This document shows, one piece after another, positions 44,188 through 53,480 of a stretch of 64,000 nt of DNA. The notes under the pieces are model-generated. The model was not told the origin of the DNA, did no database searches, and worked only from the letters and a program-made list of their open reading frames with translations. The position numbers were made by a program, and so were the translations under genes. Positions within the stretch are counted from its first letter, which is position 1; each line of letters opens with the position of its first letter. The stretch comes from JAFDZV01 sp048594725 (GTDB lineage: Bacteria; Bacteroidota; Ignavibacteria; OLB7), in the NCBI GenBank assembly GCA_048594725.1, contig JBMDXA010000237.1:1-64000 (forward strand), written 5' to 3'.

Positions 44188-44790
44188 TCAATCGATGGCA
44201 TCGAGCTGAAACTCCAGATCGAGCCCCACGAGCAGTTCGCGCATCTTCTCCTTGGCCCGGTGGAGCCTGGATTTGACGGTTCCGGTGGAGATGCCGAGCG
44301 ATTCGGCCACCTCTTCCACCGGCATCTCCTCCACCACCCGGAGCACCAGCACCGTGCGGAAATCCTCCGGCAGTTTCCGGAGCGCATCGACCACCTCCAG
44401 CTTCCGTTCCCCGGCGATGATATCGCGATCGGTACGGGAGGTTCCCGCCAGGCGTTCATCCACCGGACGCTCATCGGACCCGGCATCGAGGCTGAAGAAG
44501 AGGAAGTTCCGTTTCCGGCGGCGCTTCGCCTCCCGGTAGCAGTGCCGCAGGGCGATCCTCGTCAGATAGGTGCCGAACTGCGATTCACCGCGAAACGAGC
44601 CCAGGGACTTGTAGACCAGCAGGAAGATATCCTGTGCGATATCGGCGGCGTCCTCTGCCGGAAGATCCCCCACGACGCTCCTGATGGTCACGGCTACGCG
44701 CCGCTGGTACCTGCGCACCAGCTCGGCGAAGGCAGACTTCTCCCCCGCAAGCGTACTCCGTATCAGTTCGTCATCGCCTGGCTGCGTCAT
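44188..44790 (-). CDS. ECF-type RNA polymerase sigma factor
   Basis: 200 residues: region 2 (FAELVRRYQRRVAVTIRSVV, DAADIAQDIFLLVYKSLGSFRGESQFGTYLTRIA) and region 4 (LRKLPEDFRTVLVLRVVEEMPVEEVAESLGISTGTVKSRLHRAKEKM), joined by a charged linker. Length and motifs fit a SigE/RpoE-type ECF factor. First gene of an operon with a putative anti-sigma factor (112 bp downstream) and a periplasmic sensor. It would direct transcription once released from the membrane complex; target promoters unknown. Confidence 0.93.
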   Translation of the reverse strand: MTQPGDDELIRSTLAGEKSAFAELVRRYQRRVAVTIRSVVGDLPAEDAADIAQDIFLLVYKSLGSFRGESQFGTYLTRIALRHCYREAKRRRKRNFLFFSLDAGSDERPVDERLAGTSRTDRDIIAGERKLEVVDALRKLPEDFRTVLVLRVVEEMPVEEVAESLGISTGTVKSRLHRAKEKMRELLVGLDLEFQLDAID

Positions 44791-44929
44791 GCGTAAGTAT
44801 ACTACCCTGGAAACGTTCCATGAAGATTAGAGGAGCATAGAGGGGAAACGGTTCCCGGCAAAGGGCCCTCTTTCGGTTTTTCCCACTTGCTCCGACGATT
44901 TCCGGCATCGTAAGTGCCGCGCGGAAACG

Positions 44930-44936
44930 TATCTTG
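44930..44936 (+). promoter_or_regulatory. Candidate -7 element of the phosphoesterase gene
   Basis: TATCTTG inside CGTATCTTG (44928-44936), 34 bp before the ATG at 44971. The same 9-mer is upstream of egtB, pstC and the 5990 gene. No clear -33 TTG at a fitting distance. Confidence 0.4.
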
Positions 44937-44970
44937 AACGGTCGACCGGAACATACAATTCCTCTTCCAG

Positions 44971-46152
44971 ATGCGATTCCAGATATTCCTCCTCCTTTGC
45001 GCCCTTCCCCTGCTCCTGCTCCTGGGGGCACTTCCTCTGCCGGCACAGAACCGCCCGTTCACCTTCATCGCCATCGGCGATGGCGGGCAGAAGGGGGAGG
45101 TGCTGACCGGCAATGCACGGTATATGCTGGAAGCCGCCGAGCAGGGGGCGCGCAACGGCCGCCCGGTGGATGCCCTCCTCTTTCTGGGAGATAATTTCTA
45201 CCCCAGCGGGCTGAACACCCCCACCGACGAGGCACGGCAGGAGCTGATCGAGGATATCCTGGGACCGCATCGCCCGCTGATGCGGATGCTGGGAAGGGAA
45301 AACGTCTATTCCATTCCGGGAAACCACGAATATTATTGCGGGACCATCAACCATATCCCCTATGGCTCCTGCAATATGGGGAATCTCCATGCGGCGGCAT
45401 TGCCGGAATGGACCTATATGATGCACTATCCGGTCGTGGTTCGCCGAGCGATCGCCGAGCGATCGGCCGATTCGGTGGATCTCATCTTCTTCGATTCCGG
45501 CCTGCTGCTGGCGCAGGAGACCGATCGCTGGGGGCCGGTGCTGGACAGCCTGGAACGTCTGCTGCGCCGCTCGGCCGCGGCACCGGCAGTACGCTGGAGG
45601 ATCTTCGCCACCCATCACTCCCCCTACAGCGTGGGAGAGCATGGCGGCTACCGGGTCTGGATGCCGGGGGAGGAACGGGTGGGATATGTGGGCAACTGCT
45701 TCGAGGATCGCCAGGACCCGCTGAAGTATGTGGAGCAGCTTCTCTCACATCAGGACAACTGCACCCCCCGCTACCAGGCCTATTCCGATTCGCTGCTGGC
45801 GATCGTGGGACGGAGCGGGGCAAAGATCCAGCTTCTGATGGCCGGGCACGATCACAGCCTGCAACTGCTCTATCTGCCCGGCACCGATTGCGCCAGCTGC
45901 CCGAAGACCTTCATGGTGAACGGCGCCGGCTCCAAGCGCTCGCGGGTGAAATTCCCCGAGCCACCCAATGTCTTCACCCATCCGGTCATCGCCGACAAGG
46001 GAAAGAGCCTGGGAGGCTTCACCTACTGCGCATTCGAAGGAAACACCCTGACGCTGAAGTTCATCAACAGCGCCGACGGCCAGCCGATCGATATGGGCGG
46101 GGGCGTGACCACGTTCGTGATCGATCAATCCGGAAGGACGACGGGAAAATGA
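44971..46152 (+). CDS. Secreted metallophosphoesterase
   Basis: 393 residues with a signal peptide (MRFQIFLLLCALPLLLLLGA, cleavage about PLPAQ). Calcineurin-like metal-binding motifs in order: FIAIGDGGQ (first Asp), LFLGDNFYPSG, IPGNHEYYCG, FATHHSPYS and MAGHDHSLQ. This is the purple-acid-phosphatase/ACP5-like arrangement, hydrolysing phosphate monoesters with two metals. Four Cys in the region VGNCFEDRQ...DNCTPRYQ and TDCASCPKT may form disulfides outside the cytoplasm. Divergent from the ECF operon. The stop is followed within a few bases by GATTTTCGATT repeats. Substrate not known. Confidence 0.88.
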   Translation: MRFQIFLLLCALPLLLLLGALPLPAQNRPFTFIAIGDGGQKGEVLTGNARYMLEAAEQGARNGRPVDALLFLGDNFYPSGLNTPTDEARQELIEDILGPHRPLMRMLGRENVYSIPGNHEYYCGTINHIPYGSCNMGNLHAAALPEWTYMMHYPVVVRRAIAERSADSVDLIFFDSGLLLAQETDRWGPVLDSLERLLRRSAAAPAVRWRIFATHHSPYSVGEHGGYRVWMPGEERVGYVGNCFEDRQDPLKYVEQLLSHQDNCTPRYQAYSDSLLAIVGRSGAKIQLLMAGHDHSLQLLYLPGTDCASCPKTFMVNGAGSKRSRVKFPEPPNVFTHPVIADKGKSLGGFTYCAFEGNTLTLKFINSADGQPIDMGGGVTTFVIDQSGRTTGK

Positions 46153-46476
46153 GAGCGATTTTCGATTGCCGATTTTCGATTGGGGGAGGAGATTGACGAT
46201 TTTCGATTTTCGATTATATACCTGATAGACCCAACCATGCCAGATGCATCACGCAATGCCGCGAAGGCGCAAAGAAGATGTCTTTCTTTGAGCCTTCGCG
46301 GCTTTGCGTGGGACTCTTCTGGAAGTGCCTACTGGGGGTTACTGGAGTATATAGTTGCCTTTCGATTTTCGATTAGGGGGAGGGCGCTGGAGCGAAGGCC
46401 GCGCAGAGAGCAGTGCCGCTCCGGGGTGCCTGCGGAATCTCTTCCTGCCTGAGAACATATCCGCAGGTACGTACTA
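46153..46476. repeat. Microrepeats and a 26-bp-arm hairpin between convergent genes
   Basis: GATTTTCGATT-type units run from 46154 to about 46217 and recur at 46359-46378. At 46251-46276 and 46284-46309 two 26-nt arms (ACGCAATGCCGCGAAGGCGC... and its complement ...GCCTTCGCGGCTTTGCGT) pair with only two mismatches around a 7-nt loop. Being between convergent genes, it could act as a bidirectional transcription barrier. No gene seen. Confidence 0.85.
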
Positions 46477-47235
46477 CTATCTCCTCTTCCCCACCTCATA
46501 CATCAGCACTGCGGCGGCGATGGCGGCATTGAGCGATTCCCCGCGGCCGCTTCCGGCGATGGCGATGGAACGGGCGTGCGCCAGCAGTTGCGGCGAGACG
46601 CCGTGCGCCTCGTTTCCGACGATATAGATTCCGGCAGGCGGAAGTTCGGCGGTTCCCAGCAGTTCATCCCCCCCGCCATCCAGTGCCAGCAGTGGAAGCC
46701 CCGATTCCATCAGATCGCGCGGGGTGATATCCCCGGCGATCGGCAGGCGGAAGATGGCCCCCATCGTGGCGCGCACAACCTTGGGGTTGTACGGGTCGGC
46801 GGTCCCCTCCCCGAAGAGCACCCCGCCGATGCCGAACCACTCGGCACTGCGGAGGATGGTCCCCACATTCCCAGGATCGGCAAGACCGTCAAGATAGAGC
46901 AGCGGACGGCCGGCGGCGGCCATCCGGCCGAATGATCCCGGCTCCGGCATCTGTACCACCGCCCCTAACCCCTGCGCATGCTCGGTAGCGAAGAGCGCCC
47001 CGGCCTTGTTATCATCCACCACGAACGATGCCACCCCCGGAAAACGGGATCTGATCCAGGCCATGCGATCGGCGGTTCCGAACAGGAACCGCACCCCCGA
47101 GGGATCGGCGGCAAGCTCGTCGAGCAGGCGCTCCCCTTCGGCCAGATAGGCACGTTCGGCCGCGCGCCCCTTCTTCCTGTGAAGCAGGCGTACCAGCGAT
47201 GTCCGGGCTATCGAAAGTTTCTGTTCCTCGATCAT
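46477..47235 (-). CDS. TrmH/SpoU-family RNA 2'-O-methyltransferase
   Basis: 252 residues. SPOUT knot motifs: motif 1 LADPGNVGTILRSAEWFGIGGVLFG with NPKVVRATMGAIFRLPI, motif 2 IYIVGNEAHGVSP and motif 3 IAIAGSGRGESLNAAIAAAVLMYEV. The N-terminal segment (LLHRKKGRAAERAYLAEGERLLDEL) is the L30e-like substrate-binding domain. The likely target is a ribose in rRNA (RlmB/TsnR-like); the exact site is not determinable. Confidence 0.9.
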   Translation of the reverse strand: MIEEQKLSIARTSLVRLLHRKKGRAAERAYLAEGERLLDELAADPSGVRFLFGTADRMAWIRSRFPGVASFVVDDNKAGALFATEHAQGLGAVVQMPEPGSFGRMAAAGRPLLYLDGLADPGNVGTILRSAEWFGIGGVLFGEGTADPYNPKVVRATMGAIFRLPIAGDITPRDLMESGLPLLALDGGGDELLGTAELPPAGIYIVGNEAHGVSPQLLAHARSIAIAGSGRGESLNAAIAAAVLMYEVGKRR

Positions 47236-47355
47236 GCGAGGGAGGTATGCTTATGGGAGGGAAGGGACAACCGGATACTTGATCGGGCACGCGCGGCACT
47301 CGCTGGAAAAATCCCGTGGGGGTTCTCAGCCATGGAACGCCATAAGGATAAACGC

Positions 47356-47395
47356 AACGACGAACACGCCCGCAGGAGCAGCGTGTTCGTCGGTT
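47356..47395 (-). terminator. Terminator-like hairpin after tlpA-like gene
   Basis: AACGACGAACACGC (47356-47369) pairs with GCGTGTTCGTCGGTT (to 47395) with one mismatch or wobble; on the reverse strand it is followed by GCGTTTATCC, a weak U-tract. It lies about 65 bp past the stop at 47460. Confidence 0.65.
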
Positions 47396-47459
47396 GGCAA
47401 CCAGCGTGAGAAGTGCGGGCATGAGCCCTGCGGAGCGGGACGTTCCGGCAACCGGAGCG

Positions 47460-48122
47460 TTACGACATCGCCTTTTCGATGGAGCGGCGGAAGGTAGCTT
47501 CGTCGCGCATACCGATCAGCTTCTCGATCACCTCTCCCTTGCCATTGAGAATGAAGGTGGTGGGAACCCCCTCAAGCCCGCCGTAGGCTTCGATCAGCTC
47601 GCCATTGGCGATCAGAAGCGGGTAGGCGAGATTGTTCTTCTTGGCGAAATCGGCCACCTGCGCCTCCACGGTCATCCCGTTGCGCGGGCGCTCGTTGACG
47701 CCCAGCCCGATCACCTCGAACCCCTTCGACTGGAGTTCGTTGCGGAGCTTTACGATATCCGGAAGCTCGGCGCGGCAGGGGGGGCACCAGGTACCCCAGA
47801 AGTTGAGCATCACCACCTTTCCGCGATAATCCTTCAGCGAGCGATCCTTGCCGGCTCCATCCTTCCAGGTGAAGTTCGGGGCCATCTGCGCGCCGCTGGC
47901 GGCAGGGTCCAGCTTCCCCTCCACATTGGTGATCTGCACCACATCGACTCCGGCGGCCGGACTGGGAGCCGGAGTTGTATTCACTGCCGGGGTGGCCGCC
48001 GTCTGCGCGGCATCGGCCTCACCATCGCGGCGGGCGGTGGTATCGGTCTTGGGGGTATTGCAGGAGCTGCTGAGAAGCGCCGCAGCCAGAAGCGCCGGAA
48101 GCAAGGATCGCGGGATTTTCAT
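47460..48122 (-). CDS. TlpA-like thiol-disulfide lipoprotein
   Basis: 220 residues. Lipobox SSSC with C21, then a long Ala/Thr/Pro linker (about 25-60) and a thioredoxin-fold domain: APNFTWKDGAGKDRSLKDYR, active site WCPPC with C113/C116, and cis-Pro GVPTTFILNGKGEV. TlpA/ResA-like proteins reduce or isomerise disulfides outside the cytoplasm, for example in cytochrome c maturation. No partner gene nearby tells which role applies here. Confidence 0.88.
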   Translation of the reverse strand: MKIPRSLLPALLAAALLSSSCNTPKTDTTARRDGEADAAQTAATPAVNTTPAPSPAAGVDVVQITNVEGKLDPAASGAQMAPNFTWKDGAGKDRSLKDYRGKVVMLNFWGTWCPPCRAELPDIVKLRNELQSKGFEVIGLGVNERPRNGMTVEAQVADFAKKNNLAYPLLIANGELIEAYGGLEGVPTTFILNGKGEVIEKLIGMRDEATFRRSIEKAMS

Positions 48123-48329
48123 ATGGGTAGAGTATCGGTTACTGGACGAGATGGATTACGGTTTCGCGATGTCGGGGGCCGGAAACGTCCCCGGGAAAAT
48201 ACGCAAAGTTCGGTTGCGGCAGTAGATCCGAACGTGCCCGGCACACTGCCGGCGCACTCGCATGACGATGACCGGCACGGCTCCCGGGCTCCGGAGCGAT
48301 ATCTCCGGAAATCCGCTGAACCCTGGGGT

Positions 48330-49229
48330 CTACCGGACAGCCAGAAGCTGCTCCAGCGAACGCTTGGGGGCATTGGAGACGGCGGCCATGATGACATCCC
48401 CGGAGCGGTACATCACAAGGCGCATGGTGCCGTTCGGCTCCTCCCAGAACTGCTTCCCCCCTTCCAGATCGGCCAGCACGTTGGGGGCAACATAGACCAC
48501 ATCACCCTTCTGAAGCGCGTTGTGAGGGACTTCGAAGAAATAGATGATGGTATCGCCGACGGTATAGACCAGATGGGCGAACTTGGTGGCCCCATGCTGG
48601 CTGATGACGCCTCCGGCCAGATCGGCGCGCACCTGCGGAAATGCCACCGGATAGGAGATACCGTTGCTCCGGAAATATTCGTTCAGATCGCCCCGGTCCT
48701 TGGTAGGATGCTGCACCGTCAGCTTCCCCTCCAGAATCGCCGCGAAGTTCTGCGCGGCCTTGTTGAAGAAGTTCTCCGGCACCTCGGCAACGGGCACCGG
48801 CACCACCTGCCCATCCCCCTCCACCAGCACCGGCCCGGTTTCCGATACCGCCGGCACGAACAGGACATACGAGCCGAGGACTACCAGCAACAGCGCCACG
48901 GCCACCCCGGCCGGCGAGAGGAAATATTCGCCGAAGCGATCCATCAGCCCCCCCTTCGCCCCGCCGGCAGCCCCACGGGCGATCTCCTGGCGGCGGTCCT
49001 GGCTTAACGCATCCACCCCGCCGGAGATAGCCTGCCGGAGCGCGTCCGATGCGGCCGCCCGCTCCGCGCTCTGGCGCACCACCATCTTGGTTTTCAGTTC
49101 GAGCTCATACGCGGCACGACAGTCGGGACAGTACGTGATGTGCTGTTGTACCTTCTGACGGTACTCCTGCTCATCGACGCGGTCATCGACATACGCCGTT
49201 ATCTGCTCGTGTATCTCTTTGCAAGTCAC
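48330..49229 (-). CDS. Zinc-finger anti-sigma factor, membrane-anchored
   Basis: 299 residues. N-terminal zinc-binding ZAS motif HxxxCxxC (H30, C34, C37 in HITYCPDC), one transmembrane helix (about 108-126, GVAVALLLVVLGSYVLFV), then a C-terminal extracytoplasmic domain of about 170 residues (LTVQHPTKDRGDLNEYF..., LEQLLAVR end) that might sense envelope state. Downstream of an ECF sigma gene on the same strand with a 228-bp gap, so it is the likely cognate inhibitor. Family of the outer domain not recognised. Confidence 0.8.
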   Translation of the reverse strand: MTCKEIHEQITAYVDDRVDEQEYRQKVQQHITYCPDCRAAYELELKTKMVVRQSAERAAASDALRQAISGGVDALSQDRRQEIARGAAGGAKGGLMDRFGEYFLSPAGVAVALLLVVLGSYVLFVPAVSETGPVLVEGDGQVVPVPVAEVPENFFNKAAQNFAAILEGKLTVQHPTKDRGDLNEYFRSNGISYPVAFPQVRADLAGGVISQHGATKFAHLVYTVGDTIIYFFEVPHNALQKGDVVYVAPNVLADLEGGKQFWEEPNGTMRLVMYRSGDVIMAAVSNAPKRSLEQLLAVR

Positions 49230-49457
49230 AGTTGCGTATGGAAAAAATCGTCAAGGGCGAATGGTACGCAATAAATCATCGCGGTACAAGGAAGCACCGG
49301 CCTGATAGGACGTTGACGTGGGGACATCAATTGGGGAACCGGGCATCAACGCAGGGGGAACGGCACCGGAAACCTCCTGTTCCGGGGCTGCCGGTGCCAT
49401 TGCCGGAGCGCTCCCGCATCGGTGAAGGGAGAGCCCGGCCAGCATCATCCTCTGTTC

Positions 49458-50198
49458 CTACGCGGGCGAGACGGTCTCTTCGGCCGGGAGGTATCCCCGT
49501 ACCGAAGCATACTCCAGCAGGGAATCGCGCAGCAGTTTTCTCCCCCGGTGCAGCCGCGAACGAACGGTTCCCACCGGGCAATCGACGAATTCGGCGATCT
49601 CCTCGTAGGAGAGCCCCTCGATATCGCAGAGTATAACCACGGTCCTGAAATCCTCCGGCAGCCGCTCGATGGCGATCGTAACCTCATCGCCGAGAAGGTT
49701 CTCGAACATCACCGCGCTCATATCCCCGCCGCCATCGGTTCCGGCGGCGCGGATCGTCTGGACGAACTCCTCCACCGTATCGTAATCGACCGTCTGCGGG
49801 GTCTTCTGCGCCTTGCGATAGCGGTTGATGTAGCTGTTCTTCATGATCCTGAACAGCCACGCCTTGCAGTTGGTACCCTGCTCGAACTTATCGAAGAACC
49901 GGTAGGCTTTCAGGAAGGTCTCCTGCACCAGATCCTCCGCCTCGAGCTGGTTGGGGGTCATCCGGACGGCGAAATTGAAGAGCGCGTCCATATGGGGGAT
50001 GGCATCCCGCTCGAACGCCGCGCGGCGCGCCTCCTCCTGCCGGAGCGCCTCCTGCCGCGCGTTATGCTCGGCGGTGCGCTCGGCGGCGATGCGGTTGGCC
50101 TCCTGCCGGCGCTGGCTCCCGCCGCGAAGCGAGGAGATGGCACGGCCGAGCCCATCGAACGAACCACGAACATCCGAGATTGAGAGTGCCTTGCCCAT
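49458..50198 (-). CDS. ECF-type sigma factor with long N-terminal extension
   Basis: 246 residues. Residues about 66-130 are region 2 (MDALFNFAVRMTPNQLEAEDLVQETFLKAYRFFDKF, AWLFRIMKNSYINRYRK) and about 180-235 region 4 (LPEDFRTVVILCDIEGLSYEEIAEFVDCPVGTVRSRLHRGRKLL). The first 65 residues (QRRQEANRIAAERTAEHNARQEALRQEEARRA) form a charged helical extension not usual in ECF factors. It belongs to the RpoE/SigR-like group with a zinc anti-sigma factor downstream. A later start at M70 would remove the extension, but the coding character is continuous. Confidence 0.9.
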   Translation of the reverse strand: MGKALSISDVRGSFDGLGRAISSLRGGSQRRQEANRIAAERTAEHNARQEALRQEEARRAAFERDAIPHMDALFNFAVRMTPNQLEAEDLVQETFLKAYRFFDKFEQGTNCKAWLFRIMKNSYINRYRKAQKTPQTVDYDTVEEFVQTIRAAGTDGGGDMSAVMFENLLGDEVTIAIERLPEDFRTVVILCDIEGLSYEEIAEFVDCPVGTVRSRLHRGRKLLRDSLLEYASVRGYLPAEETVSPA

Positions 50199-50661
50199 AA
50201 ATCTGTAGAAGGTTCTAAAGTTACGCTAAAGATTCAAATGTTATACCCGGTGCGGAGACGGAACAGGGTTCCGGGTTGCCGCACGGCCACCCCCGGCCTC
50301 GGACGACGACCCGATGGGCCGGGGAGCGCTATCCCGCACGATGGCAACCGCAATTAAGACGCCACCGGGGCCGGAGAGCCTGGCAGAGCCCCTCCCCCCT
50401 TCTCCATCTTCCCGGAACATCCTCCCCGCAACCGGCAATCCGGAGTCATCGCCAGCCGAAAATCTCCTTTGAGCAACCCCAACCGCGTGCCGGAAGTTCC
50501 CGGCAGCGCCCGGTGCTCATCTTTTGTATCTTTGGCCCGCCTTTTTCATGCGCTCCGGCGCTGGCCGGCTCCCTCCGGAGCGGCTTATCCACGATCATCC
50601 GGATCTCCGGCGAACGCCTCATGTTCGCTCTGGCGATCGCCCGATCTATATATCCATATCT
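50199..50661. promoter_or_regulatory. Divergent region between sigma gene and glgP
   Basis: No gene seen. TATCTTTG at 50527-50534 matches the Bacteroidota -7 element (TAnnTTTG) and would give a 5' leader of about 120 nt for glgP; no clear -33 TTG lies 19-20 bp upstream. A reverse-strand TAACATTTG near 50236-50244 might serve the sigma gene. Confidence 0.45.
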
Positions 50662-53217
50662 ATGCGCCCTGTAGCAACATTCACGGTGGCCCCGGTCTTT
50701 CCGGAAAACCTCAGCCGTCTGAACCAGCTCTATGAAAACCTCTACTGGACCTGGAACCCGACCATCCGGGAGTGCCTCCGGTCGATCGATCCAGGGCTCT
50801 GGCATGACACGAACCACAACCCCCTGATGATGCTGCAGCGCCTTCCGGCCGGCCAGCTCGATGCGCTTGCCGCCGACGAGGCGTTTCTGGAGCGCTACCG
50901 CGATGCCCTGCGCGAGCTTGACGAGTATCTGAACGCCGGCACCTGGTACAAGGGGAAACGGGAGGGGCAGCAGGAGACGATCGCCTACCTCTCGGCGGAA
51001 TTCGGCATCCATGAATCGGTCCCCCTCTACTCCGGCGGCCTGGGTATCCTCTCGGGCGATCATACCAAATCGGCGAGCGATCTGGGCCTCCCCTTCGTCT
51101 GCGTGGGGCTGATGTACCAGATGGGATATTTCCGCCAGCGGCTTACCATCGACGGCGTGCAGCTGGAGACCTACGATCTGAACAGCGCCTCCACCCTGCC
51201 GCTGCAGGAGGTCACCAACCCGGACGGCACCCCCATGACGATCACCGTGGAGTATCCGAAAGGGCCCGTGGTTGCGCATCTCTGGCGGCTGGATGTGGGG
51301 CGCGTGCCGATCTACCTGCTGGATACCAATGTGGCCGAGAACACCGTGGCCGAGTATCGCGATATCGCCGGGGTGCTCTATGGCGGGGATAGCGAAACCC
51401 GCATCATGCAGGAGATCATGCTCGGCATCGGCGGGTTCCGCGCGCTGAAGGCGGTCGGCATCGAGCCGACGGTGACCCACTCCAACGAGGGGCACAGCGC
51501 CTTTCTGATGCTGGAGCGCATCCGCACGCTGATGGCGGAGCTGGGGCTTGGCTTTGCCGAGGCCGCCGAGCTTACCGCAGCCGGGTCGGTCTTTACCACC
51601 CACACCCCGGTGCCGGCCGGCAACGACGTCTTCGACGCCGATATGATGGAGAAGTATTTCAAGGAATACTGGCCGCAACTGGGGCTGAGCCGCGATGAGT
51701 TCCTCTCGCTCGGCCGCCTGAACCCCGCCGATGCCAGCGAAGCCTTCTCGATGACCGTGCTGGCGCTGAAGCTCGCCTCCAAGCGCAATGGCGTCAGCCA
51801 GCTTCACGGCGATGTCTCCAGGGCGATGTGGAGCCGGATCTGGTCGAACCTCCCCCGCGCCGAAGCCCCGATCGACGGCATCACCAACGGCGTGCACACC
51901 CATACCTGGGCGGCCGATACCGTCGGGAAACTGTTCACCAGGCATATGGGACGCGCATGGCGCACCACGATCGGCGATGAGGGAACCTGGAAGAAGGTCT
52001 CGGCGATACCGGACGGGGAGTTCTGGCAGGTGAAGCAGGGGCTGCGCCGCGAGATGATAAACTATATCCACACCCGGCTCGATGAGCAGCAGTCGGAGTG
52101 GTTCACCCGCAGCACCCAGGGCCGCGCGCCGGAGCGGATTCTCGATCCGGAGATCCTGACCATCGGCTTTGCACGGCGGTTCGCCACCTACAAGCGCGCC
52201 ACCCTCCTGTTCCGCGACGAGGAGCGTGCGCTCCGGCTGTTCGGCGATCCCGACAGGCCCATCCAGCTGGTGATCGCCGGCAAGGCGCACCCCAAGGATA
52301 CCCCCGGCAAGGAGTTCATCCGCAAGGTGATCGAGTTCATCCGCGATAACAAGCTGGAGGGACGGATCGTGTATGTGGAGGATTACGATATGGCGGTGGC
52401 ACGGCGTATCACCCAGGGCTGCGACGTCTGGCTGAACACGCCGCGCCGCCCGCTGGAGGCGTCCGGCACCAGCGGCATGAAGGCGGCCATCAACGGCACC
52501 ATCAACCTCTCCATCCTGGACGGATGGTTCCCGGAAGGATACGATGGCACCAACGCGTTCGCCATCGGCGCCGGCGAGGAGTTCAGCGATCCGGAGAACC
52601 AGGACGAGTTCGAGTCGCGCAAGCTCTACCATATGCTGGAGGAGCATGTGATACCCGCCTTCTACAACCGCAACGAGGCCGGCGTGCCGGAACGTTGGGT
52701 GGCGATCCAGAAACGGGCGCTGGAAACGATGGTGGGACAGTTCAGCGCCGACCGGATGGTGCGCGAATATGCCGAGCGTTTCTATTTCACCTGCTCCGAC
52801 CGCTATCGCCATCTCCGCGCGGAGCGCGGCGCCAAAACCCGCGAGCTGATAGGCTGGAAACGGTTCGTGGCGCAGAACTGGAACGACGTGGCCTTCGACG
52901 GCGTGAACGTGGAGGGAACATCGGCATCGCAGGTGGGACAGGAGGTGCGGGTCACCGCGCGCCTGCAACCGGGACGCCTGGCGCCGAACGATCTGCTGGT
53001 ACAGGCCTACTACGGGCCGGTGGACCCCGAAGGGATGGTGAGCAACGGCATGGCCCTGCCGATGCAGGCAACCGGCACCGACGACAAGGGGCTGATCGTC
53101 TACAGCGGCACCGTCCGGCTGGCATCGCCGGGACATGCCGGCATCGCGGTTCGTGTCATCCCCCACCATCCCGATCTGGTGAGCCCCGCCGATATGAATA
53201 TGGTGAAGTGGGGATGA
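50662..53217 (+). CDS. glgP: Alpha-glucan phosphorylase
   Basis: 851 residues from the ATG at 50662 (MRPVATFTVAPVFPENL); upstream in-frame sequence to 50524 is not coding. Releases glucose-1-phosphate from glycogen/maltodextrin. N-terminal DUF3417-type segment (LYENLYWTWNPTIRECLRSID), catalytic body with YLSAEFGIHESVPLYSGGLGILSGDH, VTHSNEGHSAFL, FTTHTPVPAGNDVF, ITNGVHTHTW, and the PLP-binding K607 in EASGTSGMKAAINGTINLS. It is the TIGR02094 (bacterial/archaeal short) type rather than the GlgP of enterobacteria. Monocistronic. The stop codon is followed immediately by microrepeats. Confidence 0.93.
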   Translation: MRPVATFTVAPVFPENLSRLNQLYENLYWTWNPTIRECLRSIDPGLWHDTNHNPLMMLQRLPAGQLDALAADEAFLERYRDALRELDEYLNAGTWYKGKREGQQETIAYLSAEFGIHESVPLYSGGLGILSGDHTKSASDLGLPFVCVGLMYQMGYFRQRLTIDGVQLETYDLNSASTLPLQEVTNPDGTPMTITVEYPKGPVVAHLWRLDVGRVPIYLLDTNVAENTVAEYRDIAGVLYGGDSETRIMQEIMLGIGGFRALKAVGIEPTVTHSNEGHSAFLMLERIRTLMAELGLGFAEAAELTAAGSVFTTHTPVPAGNDVFDADMMEKYFKEYWPQLGLSRDEFLSLGRLNPADASEAFSMTVLALKLASKRNGVSQLHGDVSRAMWSRIWSNLPRAEAPIDGITNGVHTHTWAADTVGKLFTRHMGRAWRTTIGDEGTWKKVSAIPDGEFWQVKQGLRREMINYIHTRLDEQQSEWFTRSTQGRAPERILDPEILTIGFARRFATYKRATLLFRDEERALRLFGDPDRPIQLVIAGKAHPKDTPGKEFIRKVIEFIRDNKLEGRIVYVEDYDMAVARRITQGCDVWLNTPRRPLEASGTSGMKAAINGTINLSILDGWFPEGYDGTNAFAIGAGEEFSDPENQDEFESRKLYHMLEEHVIPAFYNRNEAGVPERWVAIQKRALETMVGQFSADRMVREYAERFYFTCSDRYRHLRAERGAKTRELIGWKRFVAQNWNDVAFDGVNVEGTSASQVGQEVRVTARLQPGRLAPNDLLVQAYYGPVDPEGMVSNGMALPMQATGTDDKGLIVYSGTVRLASPGHAGIAVRVIPHHPDLVSPADMNMVKWG

Positions 53218-53480
53218 GGGGGATTTTCGATTGGCGATTTTCGATTTTCGATTGGGGGAAGGGAGAGGGATTGGGGATTTTCGATTGGCGATTTTCGATT
53301 TTCGATTGGGGGAAATGGGGCAGTGATGGGGATTTTCGATTGAGGGGGATGGGGAGGTGATGAGGGAATGATGGGGCAGGAAATGATGGGGGGATAAAGA
53401 TATCGCGCAAGGACGCCAGGAGGCAGCGAGACAGGAGAAGATTGTTCTCTCTTCGTTGCGATCCTGGCGTTCTTGCGCCA
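53218..53480. repeat. GATTTTCGATT microrepeats and a long hairpin after glgP
   Basis: GATTTTCGATT/GGCGATTTTCGATT units with GGGGGAA spacers run from 53219 to about 53345. At 53405-53421 and 53462-53478 two 17-nt arms (GCGCAAGGACGCCAGGA and the complement of GCGCAAGAACGCCAGGA) can pair with one mismatch around a 40-nt, partly self-complementary loop. No gene seen. Confidence 0.85.
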
